Assembly (NCBI GenBank): GCA_002347645.1
Contig: DDYF01000039.1
Coordinates: forward strand, 204 to 64,203
Reading direction: 5' to 3'
DNA length: 64,000 nt
From: Thermoleophilia bacterium UBA2241
GTDB taxonomy: Bacteria > Actinomycetota > Thermoleophilia > UBA2241
The notes under the pieces were generated by a model. That model had not been told where the DNA came from. It was given only the letters and a program-made list of their open reading frames with translations, and made no database searches. A program made the translations under genes and the position numbers. Of this stretch, positions 45,765 to 54,713 are shown one piece after another; the first letter of the stretch is position 1; every line of letters starts with the position of its first letter.

Positions 45765-47162
45765 TCAACGAGCCATCTTGCGCTTCAGCCGCTCCACGCA
45801 CGGGATGGTGACGCCGAGGAGGTCGGCGATCCGCACCTTGGCCTCGAGCCCCTTGGCGACGCCCGGCACGCCGGTCACGACGCCGATGTCGAGCGCCTCG
45901 CGGAGCGTCCGCATGACCGCTGAGTCCGACAGGTCGAACACGCTCACGCCGAGCTTGTCGGCCACGTGGCGCTTCGCCTCCGGGAGCCTCATCTTGGTGA
46001 GCTGCATCCTTGCCACCAGGTCTCCGGCGGTCTTGATGCCACCCATCGACGAGGCGAGGGCGTGCGCCATCCCCATGCCGCTGGGGTCGCCGACGCCCAC
46101 CTACAAGCCGTCGGCGCGACCGATCTCGATCATCGCCGCGCTGGCCCGGGTCACCATGTCGGCCGGCGCGACCTCGCACATCGGCACGCCGCCGACACCG
46201 AGCCCGACGTTGGCGTGGATGGGGATCGCCGCCGCGGCCGTGACCGCCTTCACGAACGTCACCGCGCGGGCGACGTTCCACGCGCACGACTTGCGCGTGT
46301 TGGTGTTCACGACCGGGCCGAAGATCGCCGCCCCCGCCTTCTCGGCCAGCTTGAGCTGCTGGTGCGGCCACAGTCCCGCGAGCCGCACGCCGTCGTACTC
46401 TAGCTCGCCGTGAAAGCCAAGCACCATCTCCGACGCCATGCCGATCTCGACGGGGTGACCGGTCGTCGACGTGACCGTCTCGCAAGCCTGCAGGGCTGCG
46501 AGGAAATCCGCGTCGCCGGTCGAGGCGACCGTGTCGTAGTTCAGCCCGTCGGTGGTGGCCTCGATCATCTGCCGGCTGAGCCAGACGATGTCGGCGCGAC
46601 ACGCCTCGAGCGCCTGCTCCTGCGCCTCACGCGCCTCGGCGATCTTGCCCTGGGGCAACAGGTCGGACGGGTTGGGAAATGGCCCTTCGGGGCGGTAGTA
46701 GAGGCCGAGGTTCGGCATGAAGCCGTAGAAGAGCGGCAAGATCGTCACCTGCTGCAGGAGCTCCACATGCTCCCGCTCGAGGGTGGCGAGGAACTTCGCC
46801 GGCTTGACCGAGTAGTCGGTGTGGCCGACCTCCATGGTGTCGAAGGCGAAGGCGGTCTCGAAGAGGCGCACGGCGGCCTCGCGTCCGAGCGGGGCGGCGA
46901 CGCCGCTGGAGAGGCGCGACGAGTAGATGGTGTTGGCGGAGCCGTCCTTCGTCAGCACCGCCTCGTGGCCTCGTTCCACGCCCCAGACCCGGCTGGGACT
47001 TGCGAACATGTCGAGGAGGTAGTCGACCTCCCGCTCCTCGAGGGCAGGGATCCTGCCCTTGGCGGCTGCGGCCTCGGAGCCCTCGACGAGGTCGCGGCGA
47101 AGCTGGTCAGGCGTCATCTCGACGGTCGCGGCGTCGCCCATGCGCGTGAGGATCGTGCTCAT
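45765..47162 (-). CDS. mtbB: Dimethylamine:corrinoid methyltransferase with in-frame UAG (pyrrolysine at 354)
   Basis: 465 residues if the single internal TAG (46101..46103) is read as pyrrolysine. Before the TAG are 353 codons with MtbB features: LPLFYGFMPNLGLYYRPEGP, DGLNYDTVASTGD, LGFHGELEYDGVRLAGLWPHQQ, FGPVVNTNTRKSCAWNVARA and the GLGVGGVPMCE loop. The TAG sits in GL-UAG-VGVGDPSGM, the family's pyrrolysine site (position 356 in Methanosarcina MtbB). The next 111 codons continue in the same frame with the conserved C-terminus (GIKTAGDLVARMQL, DIGVVTGVPGVAKGLEAKV) to TGA. ATG at 47162 has GGGAGGGAG 9 nt upstream. MtbB moves a methyl group from dimethylamine to a corrinoid protein, with pyrrolysine activating the amine. 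It follows serA by 76 nt. No mtbC, mtbA, ramA or pyl genes are in the window. Confidence 0.93.
46058..46098 (-). promoter_or_regulatory. Possible stem-loop after the mtbB UAG
   Basis: Starting 2 nt after the UAG, a 6-bp stem GGGCGU/ACGCCC encloses a second stem CCCC/GGGG with an 8-nt loop. A downstream hairpin (PYLIS) is described for mtmB but is not generally conserved in mtbB; in GC-rich coding DNA such pairings also arise by chance. Confidence 0.25.
46101..46103 (-). other. In-frame UAG predicted to encode pyrrolysine
   Basis: The only non-terminal stop in the mtbB frame, at codon 354. The residues on both sides and its distance from each end match the pyrrolysine position of the family. 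GTG follows it, so gene callers may start a false second gene there. Confidence 0.9.
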
Positions 47163-47238
47163 CTCACCCACTCCCTCCCGGCCGCTCCCGCCGCGCCGTT
47201 CGTGCGCCGCGGCGTCGCCCGCGGACGCGTCGATCCTG

Positions 47239-48843
47239 CTAGAGCGTCACGCGGCGCGCCTCGAGCAGGCCGGCCGCGTCGACCATCTGCCGGAGTTGGA
47301 CGTCAGTGAGAGGGCGACTGACGGCGAGCCCCATTACCGCCGCCTCCCCGGCCCGCGGCGCCGCCACGGTGGCCTGCGAGATGTTCACGCCGAACTCACC
47401 CAGCTTCGTACCGATCTTTCCCAGCATGCCAGGGATCTGCTCCGCGGCGCGCAGGAAGAGCATGTCGCGCACCGGCTCGATGTCGATGTCGTGGCCATAG
47501 ACGCCGACGAAGCGCGGCCGGTGTGCCGGGCCGAGCGTGGTACCGGCGACATCGAGCGTCTCGCCCGCATCGCGGGCGCTCACCCTGATGACGTTGAGGA
47601 AGTCGACCGCGGCCGGCTTCTTGACCTCCCGGGCACTTATGCCGCGCTCGTCGGCGATCCCCGCCACGTTCACGAAGTTGAGCTCGCCCTCGACCCTCCC
47701 GGCGAGCATGCCCTGAAGGACGCCCAGCGTGAGGATACGCGTGTCGTAGCGGCCGATCACGCCCTCGTAGGTCACGTCGACCGCCGCGACCGGCGCGTCG
47801 GCCAACTGCACGACGAGCTTGCCGAGCATCTCGCAGAGCGAGAGGTACGGCATGAGCTCGTCGACTTCCTCCCCGGGCACGAGAGGGATGTTCACGGCGT
47901 TGGGCGCGAACTGGCCCTTGAGCACCAGCGCGACCTGCTCGGCGACCTGCATCCCGGCGCGCGACTGCGCCTCCACGGTCGAGGCACCGAGGTGGGGCGT
48001 GCAGACGACATTGTCGAACCGGAACAGCGGGCACGCCGTCGTCGGCTCCGTCGGATACACGTCGACCGCCGCGGCGGCCACCTTGCCGCTCTCGATCGCC
48101 CTCGCCCACGCCTCCTCGTCGATGATCCCGCCGCGGGCGACGTTGACGACCCGGACGCCGTCCTTCATCTGCGCGAAGGCGTCGTCGCCGATGAACCCGA
48201 TGGTCTCGGCGTTCCGCGGCAGATGGACGGTGATGAAGTCGGCCTCACGGTAGACCCTGCCGACGTCGGCGGCGCGTTCCAGACCGAGCTCGTGGAAGCG
48301 CTCCTCCGGCACGTACGGGTCGTACGCGACGACCTGCATGCTCAGGCCGCGCGCCCGCTCGGCGACGAGAAAGCCGATGCGGCCCAGGCCGATGATGCCG
48401 AGCACCTTGCCCTGCAGCTCGACGCACCCCTTGCCCCACGTGCCCTTCTCCCACCTGCCGGCCTTGAGGTCGGCGTGCGCCTGGGGGACGTTGCGTGCGC
48501 AGGCCATGAGCAGCCCGATGGTGTGCTCGGCAGCACTGAGGACGTTGCTCGCCGGGGCGTTCACGACGGTGATGCCGCGCCTCGTCGCCGCCTCGACGTC
48601 CACGTTGTCGACGCCGACCCCGGCGCGGCCCACCACCCGGAGCTTGTCGGCGGCCTGGATGACGTCGGCGGTGACCTTGGTCGCCGAGCGGATGATCAGG
48701 CCGTGGTAGTCCTTGATGCGGGCCAGCAGCTCGTCGGCGTCCCACTCCGTGCCGACGTCGACCGCGAAGCCCTGGTCCTCGAGGTAGCCGATGCCCTCGG
48801 CGGCGAGCTTCTCCTTGACGAGGACGCGCTTCTGCTCGGCCAT
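47239..48843 (-). CDS. serA: D-3-phosphoglycerate dehydrogenase
   Basis: 534 residues, long form. Substrate-binding and Rossmann domains (GLGRIG at 152-157, VNVARGGIIDEEA, PHLGASTVEAQ with catalytic His), then the allosteric-substrate-binding domain and a C-terminal ACT domain (DMLFLRAAEQIPGMLGKIG). First enzyme of serine synthesis. ATG at 48843. The stop is TAG; reading through it would add 24 codons and end at a TGA one base before the mtbB ATG. Sits in ilvC-aminotransferase-serA-mtbB order. Confidence 0.95.
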   Translation of the reverse strand: MAEQKRVLVKEKLAAEGIGYLEDQGFAVDVGTEWDADELLARIKDYHGLIIRSATKVTADVIQAADKLRVVGRAGVGVDNVDVEAATRRGITVVNAPASNVLSAAEHTIGLLMACARNVPQAHADLKAGRWEKGTWGKGCVELQGKVLGIIGLGRIGFLVAERARGLSMQVVAYDPYVPEERFHELGLERAADVGRVYREADFITVHLPRNAETIGFIGDDAFAQMKDGVRVVNVARGGIIDEEAWARAIESGKVAAAAVDVYPTEPTTACPLFRFDNVVCTPHLGASTVEAQSRAGMQVAEQVALVLKGQFAPNAVNIPLVPGEEVDELMPYLSLCEMLGKLVVQLADAPVAAVDVTYEGVIGRYDTRILTLGVLQGMLAGRVEGELNFVNVAGIADERGISAREVKKPAAVDFLNVIRVSARDAGETLDVAGTTLGPAHRPRFVGVYGHDIDIEPVRDMLFLRAAEQIPGMLGKIGTKLGEFGVNISQATVAAPRAGEAAVMGLAVSRPLTDVQLRQMVDAAGLLEARRVTL

Positions 48844-48854
48844 GACGTCGCCCC

Positions 48855-50015
48855 TCAGAGCTGAACGGGGCTCTGTGCGAGCACCTGCGCTGCGGCGCCG
48901 GTGCCCGCGCCCCACTCGACGTCGTAGCCCAGCTCGGCGAGCACCATCTCGAGGACGCCGAGCCCGACGAGGATGTCGCTGGCGCCGAAGTAGCCGCAGT
49001 GGCCGAAGCGGAAGACCTGCCCCTTGAGCCGGCCTTGCCCGCCGGCCAGCCACACGCCGTACTTGTCGCGCGCCAGCTTGGTGATCCTGCCGCCGTCGAG
49101 GCCGGCCGGCACCTTGCAGGCGGTGACGCTGTTCGCGTCGGGGTCGTCCGGGCCGAACAGCTCGATGCCGAGCGCCTGCACGCCGGCCTTGCACGCCCTG
49201 CCCAGCCAGCGATGGCGCTCGAAGACGTTCTCCAGACCCTCCTGCCGGATCAGCTCGATGGCGGCGTTCTGCGCCACCATCAGCGAGACCGCCGGCGTGT
49301 AGGGCGTCTGGGCGCCGTCACCGGTCATCTTCGCGCGGTAGGTCCGATAGTCGAAGTAGAAGCGCGGTGTGGTGCAGGCCTCGACCACCTGCCACGCCTT
49401 CTCGCTCACGGCCACGTAGGCGAGGCCCGGCGGCACCATGAGCGCCTTCTGCGAGCCGGCGACGCCGATGTCGACGTGCCAGGCATCGGTCTTGAGGTCG
49501 GTCGCGCCCAGCCCGCTGACCGCGTCGACGACGAGGATCGCCGGCGTCCTGGCGACGATGGCGCCGATCGCCCGGATGTCGTTGACGGTCCCGGTCGAGG
49601 TCTCGCTGGACTGCACGAAGACGGCCTTGATCGCCGGGTCGGCGGCGAGCGCCTTCTCGATGTCGGCCGGGTCGGCCTTGGTGCCCCACTCGTACTCGAG
49701 CGCGGTCACCTCGGCGCCCCACGTCCTCGTCAACTTGAGCCAGCGCTCGCCGAAGTTCCCCACGCTCGCCACGAGGACGTGGTCGCCGGGGTTCACGACG
49801 TTGACGACGGCCGACTCCATGGCGCCCGTTCCGCTGGCGGCGAACACCAGGACGTCGTTCACGGTCTGGAAGACGTACTTCAGGCCGGCGAGGACCTCGG
49901 CGAGGATCTCGGTGAAGCGCGGCGCGCGATGGTGCACGACGGGCTCACCGAGCGCCGCCAGCACCTCCGGCGGCACCGGCGTCGGCCCGGGGGTCAGCAG
50001 GAAGCGCTTCAGCAT
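48855..50015 (-). CDS. Class V aminotransferase (serine-pyruvate/alanine-glyoxylate type)
   Basis: 386 residues. PLP-dependent class V fold: LLTPGPTPVPPEV, FAASGTGAMESAVVNVV, VDAVSGLGATDLKTD and the Schiff-base Lys in VAGSQKALMVPPGL. Related enzymes transaminate serine, alanine or phosphoserine. Being 11 nt upstream of serA it most likely supplies the transamination step of serine synthesis (as in archaea and Thermotoga), but serine-glyoxylate activity is possible. ATG start. Confidence 0.9.
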   Translation of the reverse strand: MLKRFLLTPGPTPVPPEVLAALGEPVVHHRAPRFTEILAEVLAGLKYVFQTVNDVLVFAASGTGAMESAVVNVVNPGDHVLVASVGNFGERWLKLTRTWGAEVTALEYEWGTKADPADIEKALAADPAIKAVFVQSSETSTGTVNDIRAIGAIVARTPAILVVDAVSGLGATDLKTDAWHVDIGVAGSQKALMVPPGLAYVAVSEKAWQVVEACTTPRFYFDYRTYRAKMTGDGAQTPYTPAVSLMVAQNAAIELIRQEGLENVFERHRWLGRACKAGVQALGIELFGPDDPDANSVTACKVPAGLDGGRITKLARDKYGVWLAGGQGRLKGQVFRFGHCGYFGASDILVGLGVLEMVLAELGYDVEWGAGTGAAAQVLAQSPVQL

Positions 50016-50102
50016 CGTCTCTTCCTCTCGTCCTGCGCGACGCGCCGCGGCCGGCGGGCCCGGCGCCGAGCGCCGCCGACCCCGCCGTCCGCGCGTCCGT
50101 CG

Positions 50103-51110
<1,008 letters not shown>

Positions 51111-51162
51111 GGGTGTCCCTCCTCTGGACGGCCCGCCGGGCCGGGTGTACTCGGAAGCTAGG

Positions 51163-51191
51163 ACTCTACTGCCTCAGACGAGCCGCGGCAA
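51163..51191 (-). promoter_or_regulatory. Promoter of the ilvC-aminotransferase-serA-mtbB operon
   Basis: TTGCCG, 17-nt spacer, TAGAGT on the minus strand, ending about 52 nt before the ilvC ATG. Both hexamers and spacing fit the housekeeping sigma factor. No leucine/valine-rich leader peptide is seen in the short leader. Confidence 0.6.
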
Positions 51192-51211
51192 CGTGACGCC
51201 GCGGCGTCTGC

Positions 51212-51697
51212 TCACGACGAGGGCGTCCGGCCATGCCCCGAAGGCCACCCGTCAAGGAGCAGAGCGCGCACCGTCGCCTGCCTGTACGCGAAGATGCGGT
51301 CAAGCGGGCGTCTCACGAGCGGGTGCGCCAGCTCACCGAGCGGCGAGAGCGGCCGACTGTAGCGCACGTGGTCGTCGATGACCGTGCCCTCCTCGTTCGG
51401 CACGAACAGGTGCGTGTGTTCCCAGCGCCCGTACGGCCCGCTCAGCTGCACGTCGACGAAGCCGTGCGGCGGGTCCCACGCGGCGATGCGCGTCCGCCAG
51501 CGAAACGGCACGCCGAACAGGCCGAGGCGGTACTCGAGCAGCGTGCCGCGCCGCATCTCGACGGACTGCGGCGTCAGGATCGCGAAGCGCAGCTCCGGCG
51601 GCGTGGTGCGCTGCAGGTTGGCCGTCTCGGCGAAGAACGGCAAGACCGCGTCGACGGGGAGCGGCAACTCGAGCCTTGTGTGGACCTCGTGCTCCAT
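51212..51697 (-). CDS. SRPBCC (START/cyclase-like) domain protein
   Basis: 161 residues. Begins MEHEVHTRLELPLPVDAVLPFFAETANLQRTTP, the coenzyme Q-binding/polyketide-cyclase-like SRPBCC fold with a hydrophobic ligand cavity, and FVPNEEGTVIDDHVRYS. Similar proteins (SRPBCC, YfiH-neighbour type CDP-paratose-like) bind small hydrophobic molecules; no function is assigned. ATG at 51697 from family N-terminus, ribosome-binding site weak. Last of three small genes on this strand. Confidence 0.75.
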   Translation of the reverse strand: MEHEVHTRLELPLPVDAVLPFFAETANLQRTTPPELRFAILTPQSVEMRRGTLLEYRLGLFGVPFRWRTRIAAWDPPHGFVDVQLSGPYGRWEHTHLFVPNEEGTVIDDHVRYSRPLSPLGELAHPLVRRPLDRIFAYRQATVRALLLDGWPSGHGRTPSS

Positions 51698-51789
51698 CCG
51701 GGCGCCGTCATACGCCTCGCGCCCCGGCGGCCGGCTCACGACCCGCTGCCGGCGAAGGTCACGCGAGCCGCGCCGCGCCCGCGCCCTGT

Positions 51790-52206
51790 CTACTGGTACG
51801 TCCGTCCTTCGTGACGGAGCCACCCCGGGGCGTGCGGCCCGTCGGAGTCGTGGTGGGTCCAGTGGACGGTACCGCCCTCCTCGCTCCACTCGTACACGCC
51901 GCGAAACTCGACGGCGTCGCCCACGCGCAGGTCCTCGATCCGCGGGGCGACGTCGATGTTGTGGGCGACGAGCACCGTCTGCCCTGTCCCCAGCCGCACG
52001 ATGAAGCGCTGATGCCGGTCGCCTTCGGCGTCGTCCTTCAGGACGCGTGTGACCACGCCGGCGCCCTCGACGAGGCGGTCGTGGGCACGCTGCTCGAAGG
52101 CTTCCTCGAGGGCGGCGTCGCCGGCGGGCACGAGCGCCTCATCGGCCGTCGCACAGCCGGCGAGAACGATGCACGCGAGGACGAGCGCCAGGACGAGCCG
52201 CGTCAC
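51790..52206 (-). CDS. DUF3465-type lipoprotein
   Basis: 138 residues. Lipoprotein signal peptide (MTRLVLALVLACIVLAGC, lipobox LAGC with Cys18), then a small beta-rich domain with GAGVVTRVLKDD, RHQRFIVRL, LVAHNIDVAPRI and EFRGVYEWSEEGGTVHWTHHD, which matches the DUF3465 pattern. The function of that family is unknown. GTG start overlaps the stop of the ABM-type gene. The stop is TAG. Confidence 0.75.
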   Translation of the reverse strand: MTRLVLALVLACIVLAGCATADEALVPAGDAALEEAFEQRAHDRLVEGAGVVTRVLKDDAEGDRHQRFIVRLGTGQTVLVAHNIDVAPRIEDLRVGDAVEFRGVYEWSEEGGTVHWTHHDSDGPHAPGWLRHEGRTYQ

Positions 52207-52589
52207 GCTGCGCCCTCTGGACCGTCACCGGGCGTACCGGCTCCGTGTGACGTGTCCCTCTCCGTGCGGGCCGCGGCATCCGGCACGCCGGCGAAGACCC
52301 CGAGGCTGACCTCGCGCGTCGTCAGGGCAGCGCACTGCCGGTCCAGTGCCTCATATTCGGCCGCGAAGCGCTCGCGGAAGCGCGCGTAGTGCGCGGTGCT
52401 CTCCCAGAGATCGATCGTCACGTAGCGTCCCGGCGCGGCTTCGTCGGCGAGCAAGAGCGTCTCGAGGTGGCCCGCGCTGCGCCGGAACAGGCGTACCCAG
52501 GTCCCCTCGGGACCGTAGTGCTCCCTGAACGCGGCGTCCGCGTCGGGAGCCACGTGGTATTCCCAGACGTGTGCGAGCCGGACGTGCAT
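52203..52589 (-). CDS. Antibiotic biosynthesis monooxygenase (ABM)-like protein
   Basis: 128 residues. Ferredoxin-like ABM fold: VRLAHVWEYHVAPDADAAFREHY, the LFRRSAGHLETLLL strand and YVTIDLWESTAHYARFRE, the latter typical of ABM/heme-degrading or quinol monooxygenases. C-terminal tail is disordered. First of three coupled small genes (ABM, DUF3465, SRPBCC); the group resembles a small stress or detoxification module but no enzyme activity is proven. Confidence 0.7.
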   Translation of the reverse strand: MHVRLAHVWEYHVAPDADAAFREHYGPEGTWVRLFRRSAGHLETLLLADEAAPGRYVTIDLWESTAHYARFRERFAAEYEALDRQCAALTTREVSLGVFAGVPDAAARTERDTSHGAGTPGDGPEGAA

Positions 52590-52626
52590 GAGCGGGTCAT
52601 TCCCCCGGCGGGCGCCTCCCAGACGC

Positions 52627-52660
52627 GGGAGGGGCTCGTCCGTGCGGACGAGCCCCTCCC
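52627..52660 (-). terminator. Hairpin after the diheme protein gene
   Basis: Near-perfect 15-bp stem (GGGAGGGGCTCGTC plus one pair) with a GTGC/GCAC tetraloop, about 26 nt after the TGA of the diheme gene and before the ABM gene. Symmetrical, can act in both directions. Confidence 0.7.
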
Positions 52661-52685
52661 TCTCACCGTTCAGGGGCCGCCGACG

Positions 52686-54155
52686 TCACTCGATGGCGAG
52701 CAGCGTGAGCAGCTCCTGCAGCGCCCAATAGATGCGCAGCTGGGCGCTCGAGTCAGTCACCCAGTCGTTCCGGTCCGGCGCGCCCGCCGTGACGACGCCG
52801 TCCGCCTTGGGCAGCAGGTCGTCGCTGATCTTGGCGCCGGCGCCGGCGACCGCGCCGCGCTCGATCTGCTTCAGAAGCACGCCGAGCTTCTTCGCGTACA
52901 CCCCGGCCATCTTGGCCTTGCGCACGTCCGTACGCTCGAGCGTCGAGACGAACTCCCGGAGGTCGCCGGCCTTCGCCCGCGCAGTCGGGATGGGGTCGAT
53001 CGCGCCGTACACGACCACCTTGCCGTCGCGGATGTACTCCCAACCCGCTTCGGTCGTGTCGATGTCGGTCGTTCCTTCGGGCAGGGGCCCCACCTTGATC
53101 ACGGTGACGCATTTGCTGGAGAAGCCGGCGTTATGGTCCGTGAAGAGTTCCGGCCCATCGAACGGCCAGAGCACGTCCTGGATGAGTGACGTCGAAGCCT
53201 GGTCGGGCGGGCCCGGGGTATGTTGCGGCGGCACCACGCGGAACGGGCCCTCACCGACCAGCTTGCCGTTGGAGCCGAGCCCGCCGGGCTGCAGGTATGC
53301 CCCTTCGTACTTGTAGGCGAGCAGCAGTCGCGCCCCGCCGTCGACGACGATCGGGTCGCCGTTTGCTCGACCCGCCACGGACGGCGCGCCGTAGTCGCAC
53401 CACCCGTACACCGGATTCAGCGCCTTGTCCGCCTCTTCGGCGTAGTAGAACGTGGACTCGGGATACGTGCCGCGTACGTGGTAGTACCCGGGCGCGGGAT
53501 CCAGCGGGTGCGTCGCGCCGAACCCGTCTGCCGCGCGGACTTCGACGCTCGCGGCCCACGACAGCATGCCCGCGTCGGCCAGCACGTCCTCCATCGGCGC
53601 GCCGGTGTACTCACAGTAGTAGTCGCCCGACTTGTGGGTGTTCATGAGCTGGAACTGCGTGTGCGCGGCCATCGCCTCGATCTCGGCCAGCTCGTACACG
53701 CGGAATGGGGCCTCGACCTTGGTGGGATCGTCGTCCGCGTCGCCCGGATAACGGACGGCCGCGATCTCGTCGAGGTTGGCGTACCCGTCGCCGTCCGAAT
53801 CGTGGGTCTCGATGGCCCGCACCGCGGCGACGTCGCTGCCCGCGTCGTGGTAGTCCGTGCCGTACGGGTTCAGCGTCGCCATGATATCGCCGTGCCCGTC
53901 GTACCCGTAGGTGAAGTGGCACCATTCGCAGCTTCCCAGGGTCGCCTTGCCGACGACCCCGCCCCCGTGGCAGGTCGTGCACGAGTCGAGCTTCGTCCCT
54001 GCGGCGTCGGCATGGACCTCGAGGAAGAAGTCCGAGTCCATCTCCCCCATGTGGTGGTAGGCCGCCTGCGAGGGTGTCGCGACGAACGCCGCCGCCGCGG
54101 CGAGCGCGACGCCCACCCCCAGCAGCGCGCCGCACAGCCTGATGCGTTTCCTCAT
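52686..54155 (-). CDS. Secreted diheme protein with GEGP motif and EF-hand-like loop
   Basis: 489 residues. Signal peptide (about 1-31, ending SQA), then two c-type heme sites CTTCH (59-63) and CEWCH (76-80), a calcium-type loop DSDGDGYANLDE (119-130), and a long C-terminal domain with GEGP at 301-304 in a molybdopterin-oxidoreductase-like beta fold (PFRVVPPQ). This combination matches what NCBI calls GEGP motif-containing diheme proteins of anaerobes; their function is unknown. Likely extracytoplasmic electron transfer. ATG with AAGGAG site. It is a single-gene transcript with its own promoter, a ~245-nt leader and a terminator. No other cytochrome or maturation genes are in the window. Confidence 0.8.
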   Translation of the reverse strand: MRKRIRLCGALLGVGVALAAAAAFVATPSQAAYHHMGEMDSDFFLEVHADAAGTKLDSCTTCHGGGVVGKATLGSCEWCHFTYGYDGHGDIMATLNPYGTDYHDAGSDVAAVRAIETHDSDGDGYANLDEIAAVRYPGDADDDPTKVEAPFRVYELAEIEAMAAHTQFQLMNTHKSGDYYCEYTGAPMEDVLADAGMLSWAASVEVRAADGFGATHPLDPAPGYYHVRGTYPESTFYYAEEADKALNPVYGWCDYGAPSVAGRANGDPIVVDGGARLLLAYKYEGAYLQPGGLGSNGKLVGEGPFRVVPPQHTPGPPDQASTSLIQDVLWPFDGPELFTDHNAGFSSKCVTVIKVGPLPEGTTDIDTTEAGWEYIRDGKVVVYGAIDPIPTARAKAGDLREFVSTLERTDVRKAKMAGVYAKKLGVLLKQIERGAVAGAGAKISDDLLPKADGVVTAGAPDRNDWVTDSSAQLRIYWALQELLTLLAIE

Positions 54156-54405
54156 CCGGTGCTCCTTTCTTGCGCCTCGGCACCACTGCCGAGTTCTCAG
54201 CCGTCGCCGCTCCCTCGCGGGTGGTCTCGTGCAGTCACCGGCGGGCGACAAGAAGGCGCCCTCCCTGTTCCGGAAAGGCGCCGCGGCGTGCGGCTTGCGA
54301 CGCGTCTCCTTTCCGAGCGGGGGGCCCGCGCGTTTCCCCGCGGACCTTGCCGGCGAGGCGTCCATGGGCTTGCGCCTGTAGGTCGCAACGCTCGGAGACA
54401 CGCTA
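54156..54405 (-). promoter_or_regulatory. Long structured 5' leader of the diheme gene
   Basis: About 245 nt from the predicted transcription start to the ATG. It holds a GGAAAGG/CCTTTCC stem around 54274-54314, CGCAAGCC elements at two places, and a 7-bp hairpin (CTCGGCA/TGCCGAG) directly before the AAGGAG site. The amount of pairing suggests a regulatory leader (riboswitch-like or heme/redox responsive), but I cannot match a known class. Confidence 0.35.
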
Positions 54406-54435
54406 AGTCTATCCTTAGGGTCGGCCCGAAGCCAA
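54406..54435 (-). promoter_or_regulatory. Promoter of the diheme gene
   Basis: TTGGCT, 18-nt spacer, TAGACT on the minus strand. The position accounts for the long leader. Confidence 0.5.
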
Positions 54436-54713
54436 GCCCTGTCGCAGAGTGAAGATGGAGGCGACGGGGCTGGGATCCAGACGACGCGCGGCCAGGCGCG
54501 CGTGGCGCGTTAGACGACGCACGGCCGGGCACGCGTTCGGCGTCAGACGCCGCGCGTTCTCACGGCCTCGCTCACATCGGGCAGCTCGCCGGCCGCTCGA
54601 CGAGCTGGATGGCCCGGTCGGTACGTTCGCCGGTCACGAGAACCTCTCAGGGGTCGCCGCAGGGACGAGCGCGTCGCGCGCTGCCCGTGCTGCTCCGGCC
54701 GCCCGCCCTCGCG
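54436..54713. other. Intergenic region with short tandem repeats
   Basis: No gene is supported. It lies between the homocysteine methyltransferase stop and the diheme promoter and includes the 33-bp tandem repeat at 54479..54561. Open frames on either strand are GC artefacts without family resemblance. Confidence 0.6.
54479..54561. repeat. 33-bp imperfect tandem repeat, two and a half copies
   Basis: Unit begins AGACGACGC. Copies at 54479..54511 and 54512..54544 share 26 of 33 bases; a third partial copy follows. Non-coding, function unknown. Confidence 0.6.

Noticed and set aside
46101..46103. The mtbB UAG as a nonsense mutation or sequencing error making a pseudogene
   Set aside because: It falls exactly at the family's pyrrolysine codon, the frame continues without shift for 111 conserved codons, and no other disruption exists in the gene.
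54156..54405. Cyclic-di-GMP/cGAMP (GEMM-I) riboswitch before the diheme gene
   Set aside because: Isolated pieces (GAAA loop, CGCAAGCC) look similar, but order and spacing of the conserved core do not fit; kept only as an unclassified structured leader.
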